Of a stretch of 64,000 bases of DNA, positions 35,458-43,414 are shown in pieces. The notes under the pieces are model-generated. The model was not told where the DNA came from and did no database searches. It saw only the letters and a program-made list of their open reading frames with translations. A program made the translations under genes and the position numbers. The DNA is from JAZKID01 sp965247525 (GTDB taxonomy: Bacteria > Pseudomonadota > Alphaproteobacteria > Rhizobiales > UBA4765): assembly GCA_965247525.1 (NCBI GenBank), contig OZ252015.1, forward strand, positions 620,001 through 684,000. The letters run 5' to 3'. How positions within the stretch are numbered: position 1 is the stretch's first letter; each line of letters opens with the position of its first letter.

Positions 35458-36872
35458 GCCTGTCCCCCGATTTTATTCAAGCCTTGAAGAGCGCCATCGG
35501 CGCGCCTTACGTGCTCACCGAGCCGTCTGATCTTGTGGCCTATAATACGGAATGGCGCGGCATGTTTCCCGGCCATTCGCCTGTCGTGGCGCGCCCCGCG
35601 ACAACGCAGGAGGTCAGCCAGATCGTCAAACTGTGCGCGTCGCACCGCGTGCCGATTGTTCCGCAAGGCGGCAATACCGGCCTTGTCGGTGGTCAGGTCA
35701 GCGCTGATCCGCACTCGCTGCTTGTGTCGTTGTCGCGCATGAGTACCATTCGCGCCATTGATGCTGACGGGTTTTCAATGATCGCCGAAGCGGGCGTTAC
35801 CATTACACAGGCGCAACTTGCCGCCGAAAAAGCAGGACGTCTGTTCGCATTGTCGCTCGCTTCCGAAGGCTCGTGCCAGATTGGTGGAACGGTCTCGACC
35901 AATGCCGGCGGCATGAACGCCCTTCTTTACGGTGTGATGCGCCAGATGGTGTTCGGGCTTGAGGTTGTGCTCGCCGACGGAACGATATGGGACGGGCTGC
36001 GCGCGCTTCGCAAAGACAATAGCGGCTATGACATGAAACATGTGTTCATCGGCGCCGAAGGCACGCTCGGTATTGTCACCGCAGCGGCGCTCAAACTGTT
36101 TCCTTTGCCCGGCACAATTGAAACGGCCTTCATTGCAACGCCGACGACACAGAGTGCACTTGCGCTCGTCAACCTGCTTCAGGATCGCTTCCCGCAACAG
36201 CTGTCGCGCTGCGAGCTGATGCCCGAGCAGGGTCTTGCAATGGTTCTTAAAAATGTCGAGAACACGCGCCGCCCCTTGTCTGAGCATGCACCGTGGTATG
36301 TGATTATCGAACTTGTGGCCGGGCAGAACAATGATTTGCGCCAGCCTCTTGAAACCTGTCTTTCGACAGGGTTTGAGCGCAATATCGTCAGCGATGCGGC
36401 CATTGCCGACAGCCGCCAGCAGCGCGCCGATTTCTGGGTGTTGCGCGAAGCAATGTCGGAGGCGCAACGTTCTGAAGGCGGCTCGATCAAATGCGATGTT
36501 TCGGTGCCGCTTGCCAAAATTCCAGAGTTTCTCGACACCGCCGAGCCGCTTGTTGAAAAAATATGCCCCGGCGCGCGCTGCGTGCCGTTCGGCCATCTTG
36601 GCGACGGCAATATCCATTATGATATTTGCCAGCCAGCCGGCATGGACAAACAGGCCTATCTGTCGCGCTGGGACGAAATCAGCGACGCGGTGCATGGTCT
36701 TGTCATGAACCTGCACGGCTCGATCGCCGCAGAGCATGGCGTGGGTGCATTGAAACCCGATAAAATCGCGTCGACAAAATCGGCGGTGGAAATCGCGATG
36801 ATGCGCACATTGAAAGCAGCTTTTGATCCAAACAACATCATGAATCCTGGCAAGATTTTGCGCGCAGACTGA
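35454..36872 (+). CDS. FAD-linked oxidase (D-2-hydroxyacid dehydrogenase family)
   Basis: A 472-residue flavoprotein of the vanillyl-alcohol-oxidase/PCMH fold. The FAD domain has VPQGGNTGLVGGQVS and GSCQIGGTVSTNAGG. The C-terminal FAD-oxidase domain has PFGHLGDGNIHYDI and AEHGVGALKPDKI, as in D-2-hydroxyglutarate and D-lactate dehydrogenases. The exact substrate is not known. It overlaps both neighbours (ATGA with the Sua5 gene, TGATG with the Nudix gene). Confidence 0.92.
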   Translation: MSLSPDFIQALKSAIGAPYVLTEPSDLVAYNTEWRGMFPGHSPVVARPATTQEVSQIVKLCASHRVPIVPQGGNTGLVGGQVSADPHSLLVSLSRMSTIRAIDADGFSMIAEAGVTITQAQLAAEKAGRLFALSLASEGSCQIGGTVSTNAGGMNALLYGVMRQMVFGLEVVLADGTIWDGLRALRKDNSGYDMKHVFIGAEGTLGIVTAAALKLFPLPGTIETAFIATPTTQSALALVNLLQDRFPQQLSRCELMPEQGLAMVLKNVENTRRPLSEHAPWYVIIELVAGQNNDLRQPLETCLSTGFERNIVSDAAIADSRQQRADFWVLREAMSEAQRSEGGSIKCDVSVPLAKIPEFLDTAEPLVEKICPGARCVPFGHLGDGNIHYDICQPAGMDKQAYLSRWDEISDAVHGLVMNLHGSIAAEHGVGALKPDKIASTKSAVEIAMMRTLKAAFDPNNIMNPGKILRAD

Positions 36873-37309
36873 TGGCAGAGCTTAAATCCATGGTGCGACC
36901 GACGCTGGTGGTCTCAACCGCCCTCTTTAAAAATGGCGAGGTGCTGCTGATCAAGCGCGGGCATGAGCCGTTTTCTGGCAGCTGGAGCTTTCCGGGCGGG
37001 CGGTTGAAAGCGGGCGAAACACTTGCCGCCGCTGCCGCCCGTGAACTTCGCGAAGAAACCGGCGTTGAAGCACTGTCTTTGCAGTTCGTCCAGCCTGTTG
37101 AAATCATCATGACAGAGAACGAGATGCTCACGCGTCATATTGTTCTCGCCCTATTTGCCGGAATGTATGGCAGCGGGCAGGCAGCGGCCATGGATGATGC
37201 TGCAGAAATACGCTGGGTAAAGCCCGATGCAATAAAAACATTGCACAGCACCGAAGGCCTGCAAAATTATGCTGAAGCCGCGCACAAAAAACTGCTAGAC
37301 CTGTCTTGA
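36872..37309 (+). CDS. Nudix hydrolase
   Basis: A 145-residue hydrolase of nucleoside-diphosphate-type substrates. The Nudix box starts at GGRLKAGETLAAAAARE and ends LREETGV, with all catalytic Glu and Arg residues present. The N-terminal VRPTLVVSTALFKNGEVLL is similar to MutT/ADP-ribose-type members; the substrate is unknown. It is coupled to the gene before it (TGATG) and its stop overlaps the next start. Confidence 0.92.
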   Translation: MAELKSMVRPTLVVSTALFKNGEVLLIKRGHEPFSGSWSFPGGRLKAGETLAAAAARELREETGVEALSLQFVQPVEIIMTENEMLTRHIVLALFAGMYGSGQAAAMDDAAEIRWVKPDAIKTLHSTEGLQNYAEAAHKKLLDLS

Positions 37310-37773
37310 TGAAACCGATTTGCGCTTTCCTTGCTGTTTTTTTTGCTTTGGTGATTACGCCTTGCCTTGCGCAGGAATCTGTCAATGAGCTTGCACCCGT
37401 TGCAGCGCCAAAGGTTGTCAAACCTGCTATAAAACCCAATGCCGCACCTGCCGCGCCGGTTGTGCTGCCCGACCCTCCCTATCAAAAACGCATGGAGCGT
37501 CTGTCGGAAATATTGGGTGCCTTGCATTATCTTCGCCCGCTCTGTGTCAGGGGCGAAGACCAGTCCTGGCGGCAGATGATGCTCAACCTGCTTGAGGCCG
37601 AAAACCCAACGACAAGTGCGCGCGAGCGCATGATTGCGGCCTTCAACCACACCTATCGCGGCTTCCATGAAAACTATCGCAAATGCACGCCGTCTGCGCG
37701 TGTAGCTGGTAGGCGTTACAGGGACGAAGGCGTTAAGCTTGCCCGCGACCTCACATCTCTTTTCACGGACTAA
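37309..37773 (+). CDS. Exported TIGR02301-like protein
   Basis: A 154-residue protein with a signal peptide (residues 1-19, ending TPCLA), a Pro/Ala/Val-rich linker and a conserved C-terminal part: RMERLSEILGALHYLRPLC, then AAFNHTYRGFHENYRKCT and GVKLARDLTSLF. This pattern matches the alphaproteobacterial family TIGR02301, of unknown function, which as I recall often follows a Nudix gene, as here. The two conserved Cys could form a disulfide in the periplasm. ATG 37309 overlaps the Nudix stop. Confidence 0.85.
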   Translation: MKPICAFLAVFFALVITPCLAQESVNELAPVAAPKVVKPAIKPNAAPAAPVVLPDPPYQKRMERLSEILGALHYLRPLCVRGEDQSWRQMMLNLLEAENPTTSARERMIAAFNHTYRGFHENYRKCTPSARVAGRRYRDEGVKLARDLTSLFTD

Positions 37774-37820
37774 GCTTTTCGTAGCTGCCTCAACATTGAA
37801 TCAAATGCCGCGCCGCGGCG

Positions 37821-37835
37821 TTAACCTTACGTTAA
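37821..37835 (+). promoter_or_regulatory. CtrA-type binding site
   Basis: TTAACCTTACGTTAA is an exact TTAA-N7-TTAA, the known consensus for the cell-cycle regulator CtrA. It lies 76 bases before the start of the 83-residue gene, in the only gap near it. It also contains the inverted repeat CCTTA-CGT-TAAGG, running 3 bases past its end. Confidence 0.5.
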
Positions 37836-37911
37836 GGATTGGCTGGCGCTGCTTTGTCGTATCGCTATTGTAAGAAGACAGACAAATTCAAATGACAGAG
37901 GCTCGGCATTT

Positions 37912-38163
37912 ATGTGGCATCACCAAAAAGAAGAAGACAGAGCCCAGGAACAGCGTCAGCTGGCTTTAAGCTACCTGACAGGCGCGTGGATCGAAGCGGT
38001 TTCGAACGGTCTTGACCCTGATTACATCGCAGAAGCAGCACTTGAAGCTGCCTTGAAAGAACTCGTCGCGCTGAAAGGCGAAATCTATGTCTGCGAACTT
38101 CTGACAAGCACCGCACCGCGTGTTGATGCCGGCGAATATTCCATTCACATTACACGCCAGTGA
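37912..38163 (+). CDS. Small conserved alphaproteobacterial protein
   Basis: An 83-residue soluble, acidic, mostly helical protein. LALSYLTGAWIEAVSNGLD and AALEAALKELVALKGE resemble small hypothetical proteins widespread in Alphaproteobacteria; no function is known to me. ATG 37912 has GAGG about 10 bases upstream. The CtrA-type site upstream suggests cell-cycle control. Its 3' end overlaps the convergent LysE gene by 14 bases. Confidence 0.8.
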   Translation: MWHHQKEEDRAQEQRQLALSYLTGAWIEAVSNGLDPDYIAEAALEAALKELVALKGEIYVCELLTSTAPRVDAGEYSIHITRQ

Positions 38164-38800
38164 CAAGCATTTTCATAATAAAATAACGCGCCACCAGCAA
38201 AAATCCCAGTGCAAGAATAATCGCACCGGCAATCTTGTTGATACGAAGCAGCGCAGTGCGTGTCATTTTGTTGCGCAGATAAAAAGTTACGGCTGAAAAG
38301 GTAAGCCACCAGCACACGGCCCCGATAAAAACACCCGCAATCAGCGGCGCACCGCGCAGGCTGATCTCGTCAGTGGCGACAAACTGGCTGAGGCCGGAAA
38401 ACATCGCCAGAAACCCGAAGAAATTTCCGGGATTTGTGATAGAAAGCAAAAAGCCCGACAGCACATAGCGCCATCGCTTCTGTTTTGTTTGTGGTGCCTG
38501 CGCTTCGGCAGGTTTATGAAACAAGAGATACAAGCCAAACCCAAGAAGAACAAATCCCCCGGACAGTTGAAGCACGGTAAAATGCAGGTCGATAAAGGCG
38601 CGCGCTGCTTTAAGGCCGAACACCGCAATCGAGGCAAACAAAACGTCGGCGGTGACTGCGCCTGCGCCTATTGAAAGCCCTGCCAACAGGCCACGGTGAA
38701 GTGTGCGGTGAAAACAGAGAAAATTGACTGGCCCGATCGGCGCGCTCATCACGAAACCGATGCCAAGTCCTGCAAGTATTAATTGCCAGTGTGCCTGCAT
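38150..38800 (-). CDS. LysE/RhtB-family exporter
   Basis: A 216-residue inner-membrane protein with about six hydrophobic segments, belonging to the LysE superfamily of amino acid and metabolite exporters. The N-terminal GFVMSAPIGPVNFLCFHRTL is the family signature (P-x-G-P). STNPGNF-like residues appear as LLSITNPGNFFGFLAMFSG. Substrate unknown. It stands alone, convergent with the small conserved gene. Confidence 0.9.
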   Translation of the reverse strand: MQAHWQLILAGLGIGFVMSAPIGPVNFLCFHRTLHRGLLAGLSIGAGAVTADVLFASIAVFGLKAARAFIDLHFTVLQLSGGFVLLGFGLYLLFHKPAEAQAPQTKQKRWRYVLSGFLLSITNPGNFFGFLAMFSGLSQFVATDEISLRGAPLIAGVFIGAVCWWLTFSAVTFYLRNKMTRTALLRINKIAGAIILALGFLLVARYFIMKMLVTGV

Positions 38801-38844
38801 TTAAATCTTATAGGCAAAGCGCCGGCCAAAGCCAAGGAAGCCGG

Positions 38845-40170
38845 TCAGATATTAAATTTTACGGGGCGCCCCTGCGCAGCGCCGATGATTTCGCCCTCCT
38901 CCATCACGCTTTGCCCGCGGATAAATGTTGCCACAGGCCAGCCGGTCACGGCGACGCCATCATAAGGTGTCCAGCCACAGCGCGAGGCTATTTGAGCGTT
39001 TGAAATTGTTACACACCTTTTGAGATCGACAATGCTGAAATCTGCATCATAGCCGTCTTCAATGCGGCCTTTGCTCTGAATATTGAAAAGACGGCGCGGC
39101 CCTTCGGACGTCAGCGCAACAAGTTTTTCAAGAGACAGCCTTTCCTCATGCACATGGTTCAACATGACAGGCAGAAGCGTTTGCACACCTGTCATGCCCG
39201 AAGGGCTCTGCGGATAGGGTTTTGATTTTTCCTCACGGGTGTGCGGGGCATGGTCCGAGCCAAGCACATCAACCGTGCCGTCCTCAATTCCGCGCCACAG
39301 ACCTGCGCAATGCACCGCGTCCCGCACGGGCGGGTTCATTTGCGCGTAGGTTCCAAGCCTGTCATAGCAGTCGGGCGCTTTAAGCGTCAGATGGTGCGGC
39401 GTCACTTCAACGCTTGCATAGGCTTTATGCTCTTTCAAAAACTGCATTTCTTCAGCGGTTGAAATGTGAAGAATGTGCACCTGTTTTTTCATACGCTCCG
39501 CCAATGCGACAAGCCGCTGCGTCGATTGCAGCGCCGATTGAACGTCGCGCCACACAGGGTGTGAGTGCGGGTCGTTGTCCACGCGCAGATTTTTGCGGGA
39601 CGCCAAACGCTGCTCATCTTCGGAATGAAACGACGCGCGCCGCGAGATAACCTGCAAAATGCGCGCCAGCGTTTCGTCATCGGGAACCAGCAAAGATCCT
39701 GTTGAAGAGCCCATGAACACTTTGATGCCCGCGCAGCCGGGCAGACGCTCCAGTATGGCAAGCTCATCCACATTGTCCGCCGTGCCACCAACAAAAAAAG
39801 CATGATCGCAAAACATACGGCCCTGCGCACGCGTCAGCTTGTCCTGTAAAGACGCTGCATCGGTGGTCGGCGGGCTCGTATTTGGCATTTCAAAAACAGC
39901 GGTGACACCACCAAGAACGGCGGCGCGGCTGCCTGTTTCAAGGTCTTCCTTATGGGTCAGTCCCGGTTCGCGAAAATGCACCTGGCTGTCAATGACGCCC
40001 GGCAGAATATGCAAATGGCTACAGTCTTTCGTTTTCGCGCCGTGGCTGGCGTCGAGCTGGCCAATCGCTACGATTTTCTGGTCTTTTATGCCGATATCTG
40101 CCTCAAAGCGGCGCTCATGCGTCACGACAGTTCCGTTTTTAAGAAGAAGATCAAAACGCTGCGACATCAT
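38845..40170 (-). CDS. pyrC: Dihydroorotase (amidohydrolase family)
   Basis: Cyclises carbamoyl-aspartate to dihydroorotate in pyrimidine synthesis. The 441 residues contain VIDSQVHFREPGLTHKEDLE, FEMPNTSPPTTDAA, IKVFMGSSTGSLLV with the lysine that is normally carbamylated, HILHISTAEEM and LGSDHAPHTREE. The first zinc motif is Q-V-H instead of H-x-H; as I recall this also occurs in other alphaproteobacterial homologues. Another amidohydrolase function, such as hydantoinase-like, is less likely. ATG 40170 is preferred over the upstream TTG. Divergent from ygfZ. Confidence 0.88.
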   Translation of the reverse strand: MMSQRFDLLLKNGTVVTHERRFEADIGIKDQKIVAIGQLDASHGAKTKDCSHLHILPGVIDSQVHFREPGLTHKEDLETGSRAAVLGGVTAVFEMPNTSPPTTDAASLQDKLTRAQGRMFCDHAFFVGGTADNVDELAILERLPGCAGIKVFMGSSTGSLLVPDDETLARILQVISRRASFHSEDEQRLASRKNLRVDNDPHSHPVWRDVQSALQSTQRLVALAERMKKQVHILHISTAEEMQFLKEHKAYASVEVTPHHLTLKAPDCYDRLGTYAQMNPPVRDAVHCAGLWRGIEDGTVDVLGSDHAPHTREEKSKPYPQSPSGMTGVQTLLPVMLNHVHEERLSLEKLVALTSEGPRRLFNIQSKGRIEDGYDADFSIVDLKRCVTISNAQIASRCGWTPYDGVAVTGWPVATFIRGQSVMEEGEIIGAAQGRPVKFNI

Positions 40171-40240
40171 TTTCTTTCTTGCGGGCAAGCAGTGGCACGG
40201 GCTAATTCATCATCAGGTCTTTTAACAATGCGCGGAGCCA

Positions 40241-41065
40241 ATGGCCAGCACTTCCACTTGTCTTGAACAGCGTTCGCTGACACGCATTGAGGGCGAAGAC
40301 GCCGCGCCGTTTCTGCAAGCGCTGCTGACATGCGATATCGACCACATCAGCGCACAAAATGCTATATTTGGTGCGCTTTTATCACCGCAGGGAAAAATCC
40401 TGTTTGATCTTTTTATCAGCCGGCAGGACAACAGTTTTCTGATTGAAACAGGCCGCGACCAGCGTGAGGCGCTCATGAAACGCCTGACTTTTTACAAGCT
40501 GCGCGCGAAAGTGAGTATCAGCGCCGTCGATGATCTTAAAGTTTTTGCGTTGTGGGGCGAGCTTTCGCACAATGGATTTCAAGACCCGCGCTATGCAGTG
40601 CTTGGCCGCAGACATTATGCTTCTGTCATGGCAGTGAACGCTTCTTTTGCAGATTATGAAACCCATCGCCTGCTTTGCGCTGTTCCTGAAGCGGGGCAGG
40701 ATTACCCGCTTGGCGACACATTTCCTCATGACGCGAATTATGATCTTTTGCATGGCGTCGATTTCAACAAAGGCTGCTATATCGGCCAGGAAGTCGTCAG
40801 CCGTATGCAGCACAAGACCGATATTAAAAAACGTATTATTCCTTTTACGATAACGGGTGATTTTGGCGTTGAAAAAAAAATCACGGCAAATGGCATTTCG
40901 CTTGGCACGATCGGCTCTCACACTGGCACGCGCGCGCTTGGCATGGTGCGTCTCGACAAGTTGCGCGATGCGATGAGCGCTGGCGCAAAACTGACATGCG
41001 GCGAGGCTGTGATGACGCCGCTTCAGCCCGAATGGGCAAAGCTGCCTTATGGTGGGGCGTTATGA
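40241..41065 (+). CDS. ygfZ: YgfZ/GcvT-fold folate-binding protein
   Basis: Tetrahydrofolate-dependent factor needed for repair and assembly of certain iron-sulfur enzymes. The 274 residues include the family hallmark KGCYIGQEVVSRMQHKT, whose cysteine is functionally important in E. coli YgfZ. SLTRIEGEDAAPFLQALLT at the N-terminus is also typical. The start has CGGAGC just upstream. Its stop overlaps tag (ATGA). Confidence 0.92.
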   Translation: MASTSTCLEQRSLTRIEGEDAAPFLQALLTCDIDHISAQNAIFGALLSPQGKILFDLFISRQDNSFLIETGRDQREALMKRLTFYKLRAKVSISAVDDLKVFALWGELSHNGFQDPRYAVLGRRHYASVMAVNASFADYETHRLLCAVPEAGQDYPLGDTFPHDANYDLLHGVDFNKGCYIGQEVVSRMQHKTDIKKRIIPFTITGDFGVEKKITANGISLGTIGSHTGTRALGMVRLDKLRDAMSAGAKLTCGEAVMTPLQPEWAKLPYGGAL

Positions 41066-41667
41066 AACTCATTTCGCATGACGATGGCATTAAACGCTGC
41101 GGCTGGTGCGGCACGGAGCCGATCTACGTTACCTATCATGACGAAGATTGGGGCGTGCCGGAATATGACAGCCGCGCTTTGTTTGAAAAACTGATCCTTG
41201 ACGGCTTTCAGGCCGGTCTGTCCTGGATTACAATTTTGAAAAAACGCGAGAACTTCCGTAAAGCTTTTGCTGGTTTTGATCCCAAAACAATTGCGAAATT
41301 TACAAGCGCCGATGTCGAGCGCCTGATGCAAGACACCGGCATTGTCCGCAACCGCGCGAAAATTGAAAATACTATTAAATCGGCAAAAATCTGGCTCGAC
41401 ATTCAAAATCATGACGACTTTTCAAAATGGCTCTGGTCGTTTGTCGGCGGTGCGCCGCTGCAAAACCGGCTTGATGTCACAGACGCGAACCCGACCACAT
41501 CACCCGAAAGCATCGCCATGTCGAAAGCGCTCAAACAGCGCGGTTTTAATTTTTGCGGGCCGACGATCATCTATGCCTTCATGCAAGCGGTTGGCATGCT
41601 CAACGATCATCTTGTCGGCTGCCATCGCCACACCGCGTGCAAAAAACTGGCGCGCAAACATGGGTAG
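41062..41667 (+). CDS. tag: DNA-3-methyladenine glycosylase I
   Basis: Base-excision repair enzyme that removes 3-methyladenine. Of 201 residues, the N-terminal KRCGWCGTEPIYVTYHDEDW and the C-terminal HLVGCHRHTACKK hold the Cys and His residues of the Tag zinc site. GFQAGLSWITILKKRENFR is a family signature. ATG 41062 overlaps the ygfZ stop. The 3' end overlaps the HD gene by 8 bases. Confidence 0.96.
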   Translation: MKLISHDDGIKRCGWCGTEPIYVTYHDEDWGVPEYDSRALFEKLILDGFQAGLSWITILKKRENFRKAFAGFDPKTIAKFTSADVERLMQDTGIVRNRAKIENTIKSAKIWLDIQNHDDFSKWLWSFVGGAPLQNRLDVTDANPTTSPESIAMSKALKQRGFNFCGPTIIYAFMQAVGMLNDHLVGCHRHTACKKLARKHG

Positions 41668-42280
41668 CACAAAAAACCAGCCGCGTGTCTGGCAGCGCAT
41701 GTTGTCGGGGCGGCGGCTTGATCTCATCGACCCCTCGCCGCTTGATATTGAAATTGAAGACATTGCGCATGGCCTTGCGCGCGTTGCGCGCTGGAATGGC
41801 CAGACACGGGGCAAGCATGCCTATTCGGTAGCGCAGCATTCTCTGGCACTCATTTACATCCATGAATTTTTAGTCGCCGCCTGCACGCCCATAGAAAAGC
41901 TGTATTTCCTTCTTCATGATGCGCCTGAATATGTGATTGGCGACATAATTTCACCATTCAAAACGGCGCTCGGGCCCGGCTATAAAACCATTGAAAAAAA
42001 TTTGCAGAGCGCCACTCACCTGCGTTTTGGTTTGAAAGCCAGCGTGCCAAAAAATCTCGCCGCTCAGATCAAACGCGCAGATCGTGTTTCGGCATATTAC
42101 GAAGCAACGACATTTGCCGGCTTTTCAGAGGAGGAGGCTGCCGTGCTTTTTGACCTGCCGGAGCCGTTGCCCGAGCCAATGCGCAGCGAGCTGTTTACGC
42201 CTTGGCCGACAGATCGCGCACAAAAAGCCTATCTTGATGCCTTCAAACATGCAGAAACCGCTGCCGCGCAGCTGCGCTGA
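41660..42280 (+). CDS. HD-domain phosphohydrolase (YfbR-like)
   Basis: A 206-residue metal-dependent HD hydrolase. The metal-binding residues are KHAYSVAQHSLAL (His), LLHDAPEYVIGD (His-Asp) and a later Asp in IKRADRVSAYYE. The N-terminal LIDPSPLDIEIEDIAHGL is common in alphaproteobacterial members annotated as HD hydrolases. E. coli YfbR is a 5'-deoxynucleotidase, so a nucleotide-pool role is plausible. It overlaps tag. Confidence 0.9.
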   Translation: MGSTKNQPRVWQRMLSGRRLDLIDPSPLDIEIEDIAHGLARVARWNGQTRGKHAYSVAQHSLALIYIHEFLVAACTPIEKLYFLLHDAPEYVIGDIISPFKTALGPGYKTIEKNLQSATHLRFGLKASVPKNLAAQIKRADRVSAYYEATTFAGFSEEEAAVLFDLPEPLPEPMRSELFTPWPTDRAQKAYLDAFKHAETAAAQLR

Positions 42281-42283
42281 GAA

Positions 42284-42311
42284 TTGACTTTAGCGCGGCA
42301 ACCCCTATCTA
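42284..42311 (+). promoter_or_regulatory. Sigma-70-type promoter of the nadABC operon
   Basis: TTGACT (42284-42289), a 16-base spacer and TATCTA (42306-42311) make a good housekeeping promoter. It leaves a leader of about 50 bases before nadA with a hairpin. Confidence 0.6.
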
Positions 42312-42335
42312 ATCTGTGTTCAACAGCCGTTAGGC

Positions 42336-42351
42336 GCCGGACAAACCCGGC
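42336..42351 (+). promoter_or_regulatory. Hairpin in the nadA leader
   Basis: GCCGG and CCGGC pair across a 6-base loop (ACAAAC), about 20 bases before the nadA start. It may protect the mRNA or take part in control. I do not recognise a known riboswitch class in it. Confidence 0.3.
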
Positions 42352-42370
42352 AGTGGGGCGATGACGAGAG

Positions 42371-43414
42371 ATGGATATTTCATCAAGCCATAACGGTCAG
42401 GGCTTTACGGGAGTGCCCGCAGCTTTGCTCGATTATTCTGATGAGGTGGCCGCACGCACCGCACCACTTTATGAGCGCGTCAAAAAAACAATTCCCGCCA
42501 TTGAATGGCCCAGCATGGCACCGCTGATTGATGCCATCAACACGCTGAAAAAACAGCGCAACGCGGTCATCCTCGCGCACAATTATCAGACGCCTGAAAT
42601 TTTTCACTGCGTTGCCGATATTGTCGGCGACAGCCTGCAGCTTGCCATTGAAGCCACAAAAGTCGATGCCGATGTTATCGTCCAGTGCGGCGTCAAATTC
42701 ATGGCGGAGACATCAAAAATTCTCAACCCGTCGAAAACAGTTTTGATACCGGACATGGGTGCGGGCTGTTCGCTCGCCGCCTCGATCACGGCAGAAGATG
42801 TGCGCGCGCTCAAAGCCAAATATCCGGGCGTGCCTGTCGTTACCTATGTGAACACCTATGCCGATGTGAAAGCCGAGACAGATATTTGCTGCACGTCGTC
42901 GAACGCCGTGCGTGTTGTTGAATCGCTTGGCGTGCCGGAAGTCATCTTCTTGCCCGACCAGTTTCTGGCGGCTTGGGTCGCGACGCAAACCAAAGTGAAA
43001 ATAATCTCATGGCACGGCGCGTGCGAGGTGCATGAGCGCTTCACTGGCGCTGAACTTGCAGATGTGCGGGCGCGCAACCCGGACGTGCACATCATTGCCC
43101 ATCCTGAGTGCCCGCCAGATGTGATTGCCGAGGCCGATTTTACCGGCTCAACGGCAGCAATGATCAATTATGTGAAAACAAAACGTCCGAAACGCGTTGT
43201 CATGGTCACCGAATGTTCGATGGCTGATAACGTCGCGGCTGAAGTGGAAGGCGTTGAATTCATGCGCCCGTGCCAGCTTTGCCCTTATATGAAGCGCATT
43301 ACTTTGCCGCGTATCCTGACGAGTTTGCAGAACATGGAATTTGCAATTGAGATCGATCCGGCCATCGCGACACGCGCGCGCCGCGCCGTCGAGCGTATGG
43401 TGGCGTTGGGCTAA
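42371..43414 (+). CDS. nadA: Quinolinate synthase NadA
   Basis: [4Fe-4S] enzyme that condenses iminoaspartate and dihydroxyacetone phosphate to quinolinate. The 347 residues show VILAHNYQTPEIFHCVADIV, the cluster cysteines in IVQCGVKFMAE, AHPECPPDVI and CQLCPYMKRITLP, and CCTSSNAVRVVES. All three conserved Cys positions are present. It is the first gene of nadABC, and its stop overlaps nadB (TAATG). Confidence 0.97.
   Translation: MDISSSHNGQGFTGVPAALLDYSDEVAARTAPLYERVKKTIPAIEWPSMAPLIDAINTLKKQRNAVILAHNYQTPEIFHCVADIVGDSLQLAIEATKVDADVIVQCGVKFMAETSKILNPSKTVLIPDMGAGCSLAASITAEDVRALKAKYPGVPVVTYVNTYADVKAETDICCTSSNAVRVVESLGVPEVIFLPDQFLAAWVATQTKVKIISWHGACEVHERFTGAELADVRARNPDVHIIAHPECPPDVIAEADFTGSTAAMINYVKTKRPKRVVMVTECSMADNVAAEVEGVEFMRPCQLCPYMKRITLPRILTSLQNMEFAIEIDPAIATRARRAVERMVALG

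Noticed and set aside
35775..36737. Long minus-strand ORF (320 codons) opposite the FAD-linked oxidase
   Set aside because: Antisense to a well-supported gene, without recognisable domains.
42312..42370. Known NAD riboswitch in the nadA leader
   Set aside because: The visible hairpin is too simple and does not show the conserved core of the described NAD+ aptamers.
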